A DNA stretch of 64,000 bases from CAWKEY01 sp963696315. GTDB taxonomy: Bacteria; Pseudomonadota; Gammaproteobacteria; Methylococcales; Methylomonadaceae. Of this stretch, positions 46,312-55,423 are shown in pieces. The notes under the pieces were generated by a model. The model saw nothing but the letters and a program-made list of their open reading frames with translations. It was not told the DNA's origin and did no database searches. The stretch lies in assembly GCA_963696315.1 (NCBI GenBank), contig CAVOJU010000030.1, positions 124,001 through 188,000 on the forward strand, in the 5' to 3' direction. Both the position numbers and the translations under genes were made by a program. Each line of letters starts with the position of its first letter. Positions within the stretch are counted from its first letter, which is position 1.

Positions 46312-47667
46312 ATGGTAAGCCCGGTGGCTGCTAAAAAAAGTTGGCGTCAGGCCTTTTCAATTTATGCTCAGCCGCGTGTGCTGAGCATGATTTTTCTCGG
46401 ATTCTCGGCAGGGCTTCCTTTTTTGCTGGTTTTTTCGACGCTATCCGCCTGGTTGAGGGATGACGGAGTAGCCCGTTCAGTGATCGGCTTTTTCAGTTGG
46501 GTCGGCGTCGTTTATTCGATCAAAGTTTTTTGGGCGCCCGTGGTGGACAGGTTGCCGTTGCCGCTCCTAACACAAATTTTAGGTAAAAGACGAAGCTGGA
46601 TGTTGCTAGCTCAGCTTGGGATAATGCTGGGCTTGATTGGTATGGCGTTGTCGGATTCGCAGACGCAATTGCAGCAGATTGCTCTTTTTGCGGTGTGGGT
46701 GGCGTTTTGTTCGGCTACGCAGGACGTGGTAATTGATGCCTTCCGTATTGAGTCGGTTGAGCCTGAATATCAGGGTGCGATGGCGGCGACCTATGTATTG
46801 GGTTACCGCATTGCGTTGCTGGTAACGGGCGCAGGCGCTTTTTATATTGCCGATTACTTTAGTTGGCGAATGGCTTATTTGGTGATGGCAGCGGCTATGG
46901 CGGTGGGTCTGATGACGACGCTGTGTCTTAATGAGCCGGAGCACAAATTGGCGATGGCGAAGGAAGTGAATGAGCAAGGCTTGGGATCCGTCGGGACCAG
47001 CAATGGCTGGCAGCGCTTTCTGAGCAGATTATCCGATGCCGTGTTAAGTCCTTTCGTGGAATTTTTTCATCGTAATGGTAAGCTCGGGATAATAATTCTG
47101 CTGCTGATTGCGCTGTATAAAATGAGCGACATCACCATGGGCGTGATGGCCAATCCGTTCTATCTTGATTTGGGTTTTAGTAAAAAAGAGATCGCTGAAA
47201 TCAGCAAAATTTTTGGCTTTTTTATGACGATTGCCGGAGCGGCGGTGGGTGGTGTTTTGGTGGTCAGGCTCGGCATTATGCGCGCTTTGCTTTTGGGAGC
47301 GGTGCTGGTCGCTTCTACGAACCTGTTGTTTGCGGTATTGGCGGTAAGCAAGCCCAATTTGCTGATGTTGGCGGGGGTTATCAGTGCTGATAATTTGAGT
47401 GGAGGTATTGCTACTTCGGTATTTATTGCTTACCTCTCTAGTATGACCAGTAAAGCTTATACCGCCACGCAATATGCGTTGTTTAGCTCATTGATGACTT
47501 TGCCGGCACAGTTGCTGGGTGGTTTTTCCGGTGTGGTTGTCGATAGCTATGGCTATTATGTGTTTTTTATTTATGCAGCAACAGTGGGTTTGCCGGCAAT
47601 CGGCTTGGTGTTGCTCTTAATGAATCTGCAAAAACGGGCTATAGCCTATAGTCGTAATCCATTATGA
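46312..47667 (+). CDS. ampG: AmpG-like major facilitator permease
   Basis: 451 aa with about twelve membrane segments. The AmpG-type opening LSMIFLGFSAGLPFLLVFSTLSAWL and the ATQDVVIDAFRIE loop match the anhydromuropeptide importer family used in peptidoglycan recycling. ATG 46312 with GGGG nearby is preferred over a GTG at 46249. The last 29 bases overlap the convergent xthA. Confidence 0.85.
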   Translation: MVSPVAAKKSWRQAFSIYAQPRVLSMIFLGFSAGLPFLLVFSTLSAWLRDDGVARSVIGFFSWVGVVYSIKVFWAPVVDRLPLPLLTQILGKRRSWMLLAQLGIMLGLIGMALSDSQTQLQQIALFAVWVAFCSATQDVVIDAFRIESVEPEYQGAMAATYVLGYRIALLVTGAGAFYIADYFSWRMAYLVMAAAMAVGLMTTLCLNEPEHKLAMAKEVNEQGLGSVGTSNGWQRFLSRLSDAVLSPFVEFFHRNGKLGIIILLLIALYKMSDITMGVMANPFYLDLGFSKKEIAEISKIFGFFMTIAGAAVGGVLVVRLGIMRALLLGAVLVASTNLLFAVLAVSKPNLLMLAGVISADNLSGGIATSVFIAYLSSMTSKAYTATQYALFSSLMTLPAQLLGGFSGVVVDSYGYYVFFIYAATVGLPAIGLVLLLMNLQKRAIAYSRNPL

Positions 47668-48412
47668 GCGGGGCGTGGTCGGAAAAACGTTCGTTCTTAT
47701 AAATATGAGTTGCGCTTACCTTATCTTTAAGTGCTGAATTGATGATCTGGTAATCAATACGCCAGCCTACATTTTTTGTCCAGGCTTGCCCCCGGTTTGA
47801 CCACCAGGTGTATTGCTCGGCTTCCTGGTTAATCACTCTGAAGGCGTCCAGCCATTGATCATCGGCAAATAGCTGATCCAGCCATGCTCTTTCTTCTGGC
47901 AAGAATCCCGGGTTTTTTTGGTTTCCCCGCCAGTTTTTTAGATCTATGGTTTTGTGAGCAATATTCCAGTCACCGCAGATAATATAATCGCGGCCGTTTA
48001 GTGCCCATGCCTGCAAATAAGGCATGAAGCGCCCCATGAAACTGAATTTGATGGCTTGCCTATCTTCGCTGGAAGAGCCTGAGGGCAAATAAAGTGAAAT
48101 AACGCTCAAGTTATTAAATTGGGCTTCGATAAACCGGCCTTCGGCATCCATATCGGGCCAACCTAAGCCGATGATGACTGCGGTTGGTTGTTTTCGGCTG
48201 TACAGAGCAACGCCGCTATAGCCTTTTTTCTCAGCATCGTGATAAAAACAATGGTACCCGGCAGGACAAAAAAAGCCGGATGCAAGCTGATGGATTTGTG
48301 CCTTGGTTTCTTGTATGCAGACGATGTCTGCATTTTGCTGTTGCAGCCAGGTAAAGAACCCCTTGCGTTCTGCTGAGCGGATGCCGTTAGCATTGAGTGT
48401 AATGATGCGCAT
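47639..48412 (-). CDS. xthA: Exodeoxyribonuclease III family enzyme
   Basis: AP endonuclease/3'-exonuclease of base-excision repair. 257 aa from ATG 48412 (MRIITLNANGIRS); an upstream start at 48421 adds three residues. Motifs IVCIQETKAQ (metal Glu), YSGVALYS, CGDWNIAHKTIDL, RIDYQI and SDHAPLIMDY (catalytic Asp-His) are complete. Its tail overlaps the ampG 3' end, so the two messages are antisense to each other there. Confidence 0.94.
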   Translation of the reverse strand: MRIITLNANGIRSAERKGFFTWLQQQNADIVCIQETKAQIHQLASGFFCPAGYHCFYHDAEKKGYSGVALYSRKQPTAVIIGLGWPDMDAEGRFIEAQFNNLSVISLYLPSGSSSEDRQAIKFSFMGRFMPYLQAWALNGRDYIICGDWNIAHKTIDLKNWRGNQKNPGFLPEERAWLDQLFADDQWLDAFRVINQEAEQYTWWSNRGQAWTKNVGWRIDYQIINSALKDKVSATHIYKNERFSDHAPLIMDYDYRL

Positions 48413-48511
48413 GACAGGCACATAAATGATGGTTGCGATTTCTGTCTAGAGAACGTATTATATGTGGTTCTTCAATAAGTAAGTAGCCCGTTTGTGGGGA
48501 ATGTGAGTGAT

Positions 48512-48712
48512 ATGAAACCAGAAATTCATCCTAATTATAAACAAATTACTGTTAGTTGTGGCTGTGGTAATTCATTTGTGACCGGTTCTGTATTGGGCGG
48601 TGATTTACAAGTGGAAGTATGCTCTTCATGCCATCCATTTTATACTGGTAAGCAGCGGGTTGTTGATACGGCAGGCCGTGTTGATAAATTCCGTAAAAAA
48701 TACGGAAAATAA
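48512..48712 (+). CDS. rpmE: Ribosomal protein L31 (zinc type)
   Basis: 66 aa from ATG 48512 (MKPEIHPNY); a GTG upstream would add six residues. Four cysteines (CGCGN and CSSCHPF) mark the zinc-binding RpmE type, not the zinc-free YkgM type. The IS110 element begins 18 bases past its stop. Confidence 0.95.
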   Translation: MKPEIHPNYKQITVSCGCGNSFVTGSVLGGDLQVEVCSSCHPFYTGKQRVVDTAGRVDKFRKKYGK

Positions 48713-48815
48713 GCTTTTTACAGATATTTTGTTACTATGAAAGATGCCCTGTGCGGGAGGCGAGCGCGAGCCTGACCTAAACAGGCCTTAAAAATGATGT
48801 TTGACGACACACCCG

Positions 48816-50030
48816 TTAGGGCGCGATATAGCCGTATTGAATGAGCTTCCTGATCCAGCGCGGCGCATTGCGCTGGACAGTCAGTGCTTCGTAGTCCGTA
48901 TCGGCATCCCGGTAATAATCGCCGCGCTGGATCAACAAAAACACGGTTTTCAGTAATTTGTGGGCGATGGCAAAAATAGCGCGCTTTCGTCCGCGTCGTA
49001 TCAGCAAGCCCTTGAACTTTTCCTGCAAGCTGCATCGGGTTCGACTAGCGGCATGGGCGGCTTCGCACAAAATGCGTCGCACATAAGGATTGCCTTTGCG
49101 CGCCCTGGCCGATTGGCGTTTACCGGCCGATTCGTTTTGGCCGGGACAGACGCCGGCCCAGGAGGCCAGTTTATCGGCTGAGCCAAAGGCACTCATGTCG
49201 TCGCCGATTTCGACCAATAGCATCGCCGCGCTAAATTCGTCGATACCCGGTATCGTTTGTAAATTTTGCAGTATCACTTGATAGTCCCTCAAATGATTCA
49301 GCAGGGTTTGTCGAAACCGCAGGATACGCGCTTCCAATTCGTCGATATGTATCATCAGCTCGCGGATGACAAAACGGTGACTGTCCGACAAATCGCCCTC
49401 CAAGGCCTCGCGTAATTCGTCGGGCGTGGCTTTGAGACGCGAATCGGCATGGGTCAACACTTGCTCGGGCGTTTCGCCGTCTAGCAATCCCGTAATCATG
49501 GCTTTGGCCGATTTGCCATACACATCGCTGACCACGACGGACAGGCGGATGCCGGCGTCGGTCAACAGTTTATGCAAGCGGTTTTTCTCGCCAGAGGCGA
49601 TGCCGGTCAACTTTTGCAGTTGCCGGGCGATCAGGCGATAGTCCCGAAACTGTCGAGGCGGTACGAAGCCCCCTCGCAACAAACCGCTTCGGGCCAGAAT
49701 GGCCAACCACTGGGCGTCGTTGATATCCGTCTTGCGTCCAGGGACGTGTTTGACGTGGCGAGCATTGACCACGGCCAAATTCAAACCATACCACTCGAGT
49801 GCCGCATAGGGACTCTTCCAATAAATGCCCGTACTTTCCATCACCACCAGTTCCGGATGAAAGGACGCTACCCACGCCGCCATTTCACGCCGATCCCGTT
49901 TAAAGCCACCAAACTCGCGCACTTCAGTGACGACCTCGCCCAGGTCGTTTTCAGACAAGACACAGACGGTCAGCTTGGCTTGGTGTACATCCAGCGCCGC
50001 CACACAACGATAGACTGCGGTTAATTCCAT
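48816..50030 (-). CDS. IS110-family DEDD transposase
   Basis: 404 aa. N-terminal RuvC-like DEDD domain (AALDVHQAKLTV, then VVMESTGIYW, PGRKTDINDAQWLA) and C-terminal Transposase_20 domain (QTIPGIDEFSAAMLLVEIGD with a late serine-containing region CPGQNESAGK). The second ATG (50030) lies at better distance from GGGAGG than the first (50033). Intact and so possibly active. Differs from the second copy at only a few positions (for example Thr/Ala after PGRK). Confidence 0.95.
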   Translation of the reverse strand: MELTAVYRCVAALDVHQAKLTVCVLSENDLGEVVTEVREFGGFKRDRREMAAWVASFHPELVVMESTGIYWKSPYAALEWYGLNLAVVNARHVKHVPGRKTDINDAQWLAILARSGLLRGGFVPPRQFRDYRLIARQLQKLTGIASGEKNRLHKLLTDAGIRLSVVVSDVYGKSAKAMITGLLDGETPEQVLTHADSRLKATPDELREALEGDLSDSHRFVIRELMIHIDELEARILRFRQTLLNHLRDYQVILQNLQTIPGIDEFSAAMLLVEIGDDMSAFGSADKLASWAGVCPGQNESAGKRQSARARKGNPYVRRILCEAAHAASRTRCSLQEKFKGLLIRRGRKRAIFAIAHKLLKTVFLLIQRGDYYRDADTDYEALTVQRNAPRWIRKLIQYGYIAP

Positions 50031-50062
50031 CATGACCTCCCAGGGTGTAAACTTGATGCTCA

Positions 50063-50233
50063 GGGAGGCGGCGGATGTCAGACTGAATTCACCTTCAGGC
50101 TTGAACAGCCCGAGGTCTTATTACTGTGCGATCTCTTACGATTTATGCCGGGGTACGAGTCAGTCCGACGGGTCACGTTAGGGTTCAGGATTAAATCTCT
50201 AAAAATTTGATCGACCTCTGCCCGCCGCCTCCC
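50063..50233 (-). ncRNA. Candidate IS110 bridge RNA region, copy 1
   Basis: 171 bases between the transposase start and the element end, closed by a perfect 12-bp stem (50063-50074 with 50222-50233, GGGAGGCGGCGG and complement). IS110 recombinases use a structured bridge RNA encoded in this end. Assignment here rests only on position, size and the stem. Confidence 0.4.
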
Positions 50234-50288
50234 GCATAGCATCTTTCATTTTCCGGGGTGATGCAGCTTTTTTTTCATGATCGTTAGG

Positions 50289-50637
50289 GCGAATCGCGTG
50301 AACGGCGTTTGAAAAAAAGCCGGTCGCGTTAAAAAATAAGCACTCAAGCAGAGAAAAACAAGCTTAAAAAACTGTGGTTTAGTCTGGAACGCTCGCCTAT
50401 GGTTACGGCGTATTACGCAAGCACTGGGGTTGTTTTTATAGCCCCGGGCTCATTTCTGATGTTTTGACTCTCAGAAGCGCCGTATAACAAACTGTTGCCC
50501 TTTGCTAAAACTGCTCTCCGGTCAGGTTTCCTTAGCAATATTGTAAGTGATATTAGCCGCGTCTCAGGACGCGCGACAATCGGGCAGGGCAGGGAGAAGT
50601 CAAGCCTGAAAAAAACCGGATGCCATGTATTCTTCCG
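50289..50637. other. Spacer between inverted IS110 copies
   Basis: 349 bases of unique sequence. No convincing gene, although a 78-codon frame exists on the - strand. Contains a GAGCCCCGGGCTC-like palindrome region near 50441-50453 and A-rich stretches. It may be the remains of the original intergenic DNA beside rpmE/pilM. Confidence 0.5.
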
Positions 50638-50692
50638 CCTAACGATCATGAAAAAAAAGCTGCATCACCCCGGAAAATGAAAGATGCTATGC

Positions 50693-50863
50693 GGGAGGCG
50701 GCGGGCAGAGGTCGATCAAATTTTTAGAGATTTAATCCTGAAATCTAACGTGACCCGTCGGACTGACTCGTACCCCGGCATAAATCGTAAGAGATCGCAC
50801 AGTAATAAGACCTCGGGCTGTTCAAGCCTGAAGGTGAATTCAGTCTGACATCCGCCGCCTCCC
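50693..50863 (+). ncRNA. Candidate IS110 bridge RNA region, copy 2
   Basis: Same 171-base stem-closed interval (12-bp arms 50693-50704 and 50852-50863) upstream of the second transposase. The transposase is broken here but the RNA region is complete, so it could still act with the recombinase of copy 1. Confidence 0.4.
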
Positions 50864-51353
50864 TGAGCATCAAGTTTACACCCTGGGAGGTCATGATGGA
50901 ATTAACCGCAGTCTATCGTTGTGTGGCGGCGCTGGATGTACACCAAGCCAAGCTGACCGTCTGTGTCTTGTCTGAAAACGACCTGGGCGAGGTCGTCACT
51001 GAAGTGCGCGAGTTTGGTGGCTTTAAACGGGATCGGCGTGAAATGGCGGCATGGGTAGCGTCCTTTCATCCGGAACTGGTGGTGATGGAAAGTACGGGCA
51101 TTTATTGGAAGAGTCCCTATGCGGCACTCGAGTGGTATGGTTTGAATTTGGCCGTGGTCAATGCTCGCCACGTCAAACACGTCCCTGGACGCAAGGCGGA
51201 TATCAACGACGCCCAGTGGTTGGCCATTCTGGCCCGAAGCGGTTTGTTGCGAGGGGGCTTCGTACCGCCTCGACAGTTTCGGGACTATCGCCTGATCGCC
51301 CGGCAACTGCAAAAGTTGACCGGCATCGCCTCTGGCGAGAAAAACCGCTTGCA

Positions 51354-51361
51354 TAAACTGT
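51354..51361. repeat. Target-site duplication, left (TAAACTGT)
   Basis: 8-bp direct repeat matching 52390-52397. Copy 1 of the IS110 element has this sequence once at the matching site, proving the insertion. Confidence 0.95.
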
Positions 51362-52389
51362 CCTGATTACCCATAAACCTCAGCCAACTTTAGCAAGCGC
51401 ATCGGCATAGGCGGTGTTCGGGCCGCGACGTAGCACAGGCGGGGTAGCATATCCTCCAGCACAAAACGCCGATTGAAGCGATAACAAAACTCGGCCAAAT
51501 AGCGCGGCAGGTGTTTGTGCTGGATAGCGTGATAGCTGCCGTTTATCGACCTTTTGACATTGCCGATCATCGTATTAACCCACGTAAAAGTCTCCAGCGT
51601 TACACACGCCGGGCCGCCCCCGGTGACGATAGCCGTATGTTGACAGCCCGCTTCGGACACCGCCGCAAAGCAGGCCAGCCCATCCGAAACCACGAGGCTA
51701 CCGGCGCTCAGATGGCGCTTGGCCCACTTGGCGATCGCTTTGGAACGAAAGCCATCGACGACATTCATAGCCATAGCCACTGGATGGCCCTTTTCGTTGA
51801 CGGACACGGCTGCCACAAAGGGTGTTTTGTTGGGCGAGCCACGGCCGCGTTTACCGCCCCGCTGCTCACCGCCCCAATACACGTCATCCAGTTGGATGAT
51901 CTCGGCGAGCGGCTTAATATCATCGCGTTCCATCATCACTTGCATCAGCTTGTGTTTGATGCTCCAGGCGGTGTTGTAGGAAACTCCCAATTGGCGGCGC
52001 AGTGACAGGGCCGAAATGCCGGTTTTAGCCTGTGTAATCAAGTGGATCGCCAGAAACCAGAGGGTTAACGGCAGCTTCGTGGCCGAAAAAATGGTACCGC
52101 TAATCAGGGAGTGTTGGTGATGACAGTGATTGCACTGATAAACCGCCCGCGTTTTTAGAGTGCAATAACTTGCTCCGCCGCACTCAGGACACACATAACC
52201 TTGAGGCCAGCGCCACTGAAACAGGGCTTGTCGGCATTGCGCTTCGGTGCCATAGTGCTTCATGAATTCACTCAGACTATAGCCTTTTTGGAATTGGACT
52301 TTGTTTTTCATGACCTTACCCTCATTGAGGTGCCGGAATCGCTAATATAGACAGCTTTTAACAGTGGCTGTTCATTGTGGGTAATCAGG
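51362..52389 (-). mobile_element. IS1595-family insertion sequence (1028 bp)
   Basis: Bounded by perfect 12-bp terminal inverted repeats, CCTGATTACCCA (51362-51373) and TGGGTAATCAGG (52378-52389), and flanked by 8-bp target duplications. One intact transposase on the - strand. The intact ends and duplication suggest a recent insertion. Confidence 0.95.
51367..52311 (-). CDS. IS1595-family transposase (ISXO2-like)
   Basis: 314 aa. N-terminal zinc ribbon (CPECGG, CNHCHHQHS) for DNA binding, then a DDE-type ISXO2-like catalytic domain: IQLDDVYWGGEQRGGKRG, VVSDGLACF and a WVNTMIGNVKRSINGSYH segment. The stop codon lies inside the terminal repeat region. No lesion seen, so it is probably active. 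Confidence 0.94.
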   Translation of the reverse strand: MKNKVQFQKGYSLSEFMKHYGTEAQCRQALFQWRWPQGYVCPECGGASYCTLKTRAVYQCNHCHHQHSLISGTIFSATKLPLTLWFLAIHLITQAKTGISALSLRRQLGVSYNTAWSIKHKLMQVMMERDDIKPLAEIIQLDDVYWGGEQRGGKRGRGSPNKTPFVAAVSVNEKGHPVAMAMNVVDGFRSKAIAKWAKRHLSAGSLVVSDGLACFAAVSEAGCQHTAIVTGGGPACVTLETFTWVNTMIGNVKRSINGSYHAIQHKHLPRYLAEFCYRFNRRFVLEDMLPRLCYVAARTPPMPMRLLKLAEVYG

Positions 52390-52397
52390 TAAACTGT
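52390..52397. repeat. Target-site duplication, right (TAAACTGT)
   Basis: Second copy of the 8-bp duplication made by IS1595 insertion. Confidence 0.95.
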
Positions 52398-53231
52398 TGA
52401 CCGACGCCGGCATCCGCCTGTCCGTCGTGGTCAGCGATGTGTATGGCAAATCGGCCAAAGCCATGATTACGGGATTGCTAGACGGCGAAACGCCCGAGCA
52501 AGTGTTGACCCATGCCGATTCGCGTCTCAAAGCCACGCCCGACGAATTACGCGAGGCCTTGGAGGGCGATTTGTCGGACAGTCACCGTTTTGTCATCCGC
52601 GAGCTGATGATACATATCGACGAATTGGAAGCGCGTATCCTGCGGTTTCGACAAACCCTGCTGAATCATTTGAGGGACTATCAAGTGATACTGCAAAATT
52701 TACAAACGATACCGGGTATCGACGAATTTAGCGCGGCGATGCTATTGGTCGAAATCGGCGACGACATGAGTGCCTTTGGCTCAGCCGATAAACTGGCCTC
52801 CTGGGCCGGCGTCTGTCCCGGCCAAAACGAATCGGCCGGTAAACGCCAATCGGCCAGGGCGCGCAAAGGCAATCCTTATGTGCGACGCATTTTGTGCGAA
52901 GCCGCCAATGCCGCTAGTCGAACCCGATGCAGCTTGCAGGAAAAGTTCAAGGGCTTGCTGATACGACGCGGACGAAAGCGCGCTATTTTTGCCATCGCCC
53001 ACAAATTACTGAAAACCGTGTTTTTGTTGATCCAGCGCGGCGATTATTACCGGGATGCCGATACGGACTACGAAGCACTGACTGTCCAGCGCAATGCGCC
53101 GCGCTGGATCAGGAAGCTCATTCAATACGGCTATATCGCGCCCTAACGGGTGTGTCGTCAAACATCATTTTTAAGGCCTGTTTAGGTCAGGCTCGCGCTC
53201 GCCTCCCGCACAGGGCATCTTTCATAGTAAC

Positions 53232-53789
53232 GCCAGTCTGTGCATTTATCAAATCCGGCTAAGGGTCTTTGCGGCAATGCTTTCCCCCCTTTATCCAGTA
53301 ACATCCTACCTGACCTACCAATTTTTTAGCATCTCTGCCTGATAGCTCGCGAAATATCTCGTAAGGTGTCTTGAACCCCATGCACTTCCAGGCCCAAGCT
53401 GACAAGTGCTGTCCACATTATCCGGTCAATAAGCAAATGTGCTTAATGGCGCCTGAGATTTACTAAACCTGATGCAGCGTTTTGATTTAACAAGGATGTT
53501 CGATCGGTGTGTGCAGAAAACAGCCACCTATCAGGATGCAAAGTCCGAGGTTGCAGGAGCCAATAATAAGCCCTTTTACAAACTTTCTGTGCTCTGTGGT
53601 GACCAAAGCCCTACGCTCTTCTTGGGATGGTTTAAAGCCTAAAGCAATGTAAATAAATTGTACATTTTCAGCATCAAAATAAAAAAGGCTACTATACTTT
53701 TTTTAAATTTTTCTTAGTGCTGATTATATATGGCGGGCGGGCATTTCTATTTATGCATAACATTACATCGGGTTTTATAAGGGTATGTC
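53232..53789. other. IS-to-pilM intergenic region
   Basis: 558 bases. The first part carries an IS30-like transposase remnant (53259-53395). The rest has no recognisable gene. An A/T-rich tract with a TATACT-like box near 53693 lies about 95 bases before pilM and may contain its promoter, though no matching -35 is evident. Confidence 0.55.
53259..53395 (-). pseudogene. Remnant of an IS30-like transposase C-terminus
   Basis: A - strand frame encodes WKCMGFKTPYEIF followed by about 30 residues and a TAG at 53259-53261. The R/WKC-GFKTP-E-F pattern is the conserved C-terminal end of IS30-family transposases. The upstream catalytic part is missing, so this is a dead fragment. Confidence 0.55.
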
Positions 53790-54851
53790 ATGAGCTGGTT
53801 TAATCAGAAACAGAAAGCTGTCCTCGGTATTGACATCAGTACAGCGGCGGTCAAGTTACTGGAATTAAGTAAAGCCGGTGCTCGTTATCGGGTTGAAAGC
53901 TACGCAGTGGCGCCTTTACCGCAAGATGCGGTGATCGATAAAAATATCGCTAATGTCGACATCATTGCGGATGCGATCAAGCTGGCGGTTAAACAATCGG
54001 GAACCAAGCTCAGGCAGGCCTCGGTAGCAGTAGCGGGATCCGCTGTGATGACCAAGGTCATAACAATGCCGGCTTCACTCGTTGGCGATGAGATGGAAGA
54101 GCAGATTATGGTTGAGGCCGATCAATATGTGCCATATTCGCTGGACGAGGTAAATTTCGATTTTGAAGTGCAGGGCGAAAACGAAAACAACCCGGAAATG
54201 GTGAATGTACTGCTAGCGGCATCGCGAAGAGAAAATGTTGAAGACCGCGTTCAGGCGCTTACAAAAGCCGGATTAAAGCCTCTAGTTGTCGATGTTGAAG
54301 CATTTGCCATGGAAAATGCCTTTGCATTGCTTGCCGATCAGTTGCCCGACTCCATAGAAGGGCAAACCGTGGCTATTGCGGACATTGGTGCAACGATGGC
54401 AACCCTGAATGTACTGCATGATTGTCGCACTGTTTACACAAGAGAACAGGGGTTTGGCGGCAAACAGCTGACAGAAGAAATTCAGCGGCGCTATGGGCTT
54501 TCCTATGAAGAAGCCGGTCTGGCAAAAAGACTCGGTGGCTTGCCGGACAATTATACGGCGGATGTGCTGGATCCTTTCAAAAGAGCCATGGTGCAGCAAA
54601 TAGCGCGTTCGCTACAGTTTTTTGTATCATCGAGTGCAAACAGAGGTATAGACAGCCTTATTCTGGCTGGCGGATGTGCATCTATACCAGGCATAGCAAA
54701 ACTGGCGGAACAAAGCTTGGGGGTACCCGCCTATGTGGCCAATCCGTTCATCAACATGGCTCTTTCCAGTAGATTAAAACCCCAAACCCTGAGTAATGAT
54801 GCTCCGGCAATGATGATTGCTTGCGGCCTGGCATTGAGGAGTTTTGACTAA
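53790..54851 (+). CDS. pilM: PilM, actin-like type IV pilus assembly protein
   Basis: Cytoplasmic actin-fold ATPase that binds the PilN N-terminus and links the pilus alignment complex to the motor. 353 aa. GIDISTAAVKLLEL phosphate loop, IADIGATMATLNV second loop, LAGGCASIPG adenosine loop. First gene of pilMNOPQ; the stop and pilN start overlap by one base. Confidence 0.96.
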   Translation: MSWFNQKQKAVLGIDISTAAVKLLELSKAGARYRVESYAVAPLPQDAVIDKNIANVDIIADAIKLAVKQSGTKLRQASVAVAGSAVMTKVITMPASLVGDEMEEQIMVEADQYVPYSLDEVNFDFEVQGENENNPEMVNVLLAASRRENVEDRVQALTKAGLKPLVVDVEAFAMENAFALLADQLPDSIEGQTVAIADIGATMATLNVLHDCRTVYTREQGFGGKQLTEEIQRRYGLSYEEAGLAKRLGGLPDNYTADVLDPFKRAMVQQIARSLQFFVSSSANRGIDSLILAGGCASIPGIAKLAEQSLGVPAYVANPFINMALSSRLKPQTLSNDAPAMMIACGLALRSFD

Positions 54852-55423
54852 TGGCAAAAATCAATTTACTCCCTTGGCGCGAGGAACTGCGTCAGCAAAA
54901 GAAACAGGATTTTTTTATGACCATAGGGCTGTCGGTTTTGCTCACCATTCTAATTATGGGATTGGTTCATCTATATATAGAAGGACTGAAAGACTATCAG
55001 AAACAAAGAAACAAGCTTTTGCAAGATGAAATAGTGTTGCTGGACAAGAAAATCATAGAAATTAATGAAATTGAAGCAAAAAAATCCAAATTGCTGGCCA
55101 AAATAGACCTGATTCAAAAATTGCAGGAAAGCCGTCCGCAAATCGTACATTTATTTGATGAAATTCCCAGAGTTACCCCTGAAGGCGTGTTTCTGACAAA
55201 ATTTACTCAAGCTGGCGATGCGCTCACCTTTAATGGCAAGTCCCAGGCCAACGCACGGGTCTCCGCGTTCATGCGTGCCATTGACGCCTCATCCTGGCTG
55301 CAGGCATCCAGGCTGAATGTCATTCAATCACCTGGCAAGACCAATTCAGAGCAGTTAAGTGATTTCATATTATACGCAAGGCAAGGCAAGCAACAGCCAG
55401 AAGCTAAGAATGGAGGTAACTGA
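54851..55423 (+). CDS. pilN: PilN, type IV pilus inner-membrane assembly protein
   Basis: 190 aa bitopic protein: the conserved cytoplasmic INLLPWREE motif (residues 3-11) that docks into PilM, a membrane helix (about 22-42), a coiled coil (about 45-90) and a periplasmic ferredoxin-like domain. Pairs with PilO. Confidence 0.96.
   Translation: MAKINLLPWREELRQQKKQDFFMTIGLSVLLTILIMGLVHLYIEGLKDYQKQRNKLLQDEIVLLDKKIIEINEIEAKKSKLLAKIDLIQKLQESRPQIVHLFDEIPRVTPEGVFLTKFTQAGDALTFNGKSQANARVSAFMRAIDASSWLQASRLNVIQSPGKTNSEQLSDFILYARQGKQQPEAKNGGN

Larger units (their letters stand above)
48731..50288 (-). mobile_element. IS110-family insertion sequence, intact copy
   Basis: 1558 bp defined by comparison with the inverted second copy: identity begins at 48731 and ends at 50288, and flanks differ beyond. 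It contains one transposase gene, 255 bases of non-coding sequence upstream of it and 85 downstream. Both ends carry TGAAAGATGC...TGCGGGAGGCG-like inverted repeats (48737-48760 and 50226-50248). No target duplication is visible, as expected for IS110. Confidence 0.9.
50896..53146 (+). pseudogene. IS110-family transposase interrupted by IS1595 insertion
   Basis: The N-terminal 155 residues (50896-51361, through EKNRLHK) and the C-terminal part (from about 52390 to 53146) are separated by the IS1595 element. Removing it and one copy of TAAACTGT restores the full 404-residue frame with no other lesion. Confidence 0.93.
50638..53231 (+). mobile_element. IS110-family insertion sequence, second copy, split by IS1595
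   Basis: Same 1558-bp element in the opposite orientation; total 2594 bp, the excess being a 1028-bp IS1595-family element plus an 8-bp duplication. The sequence is almost identical to copy 1 (a few substitutions such as those near 50740), so one copy arose recently from the other or both arrived recently. Confidence 0.9.

Noticed and set aside
49572..50024. 150-codon frame antisense to the IS110 transposase
   Set aside because: It occurs in both IS copies only because the sequence is duplicated; it has no motif or ribosome binding site of its own.
50413..50649. 78-codon - strand frame in the spacer between IS110 copies
   Set aside because: No recognisable motif, and it runs into the IS end; compatible with chance.
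50638..53231. Composite transposon carrying cargo
   Set aside because: The only material between or within the IS copies is a 349-base spacer without genes and the IS1595 element; no cargo gene is present.
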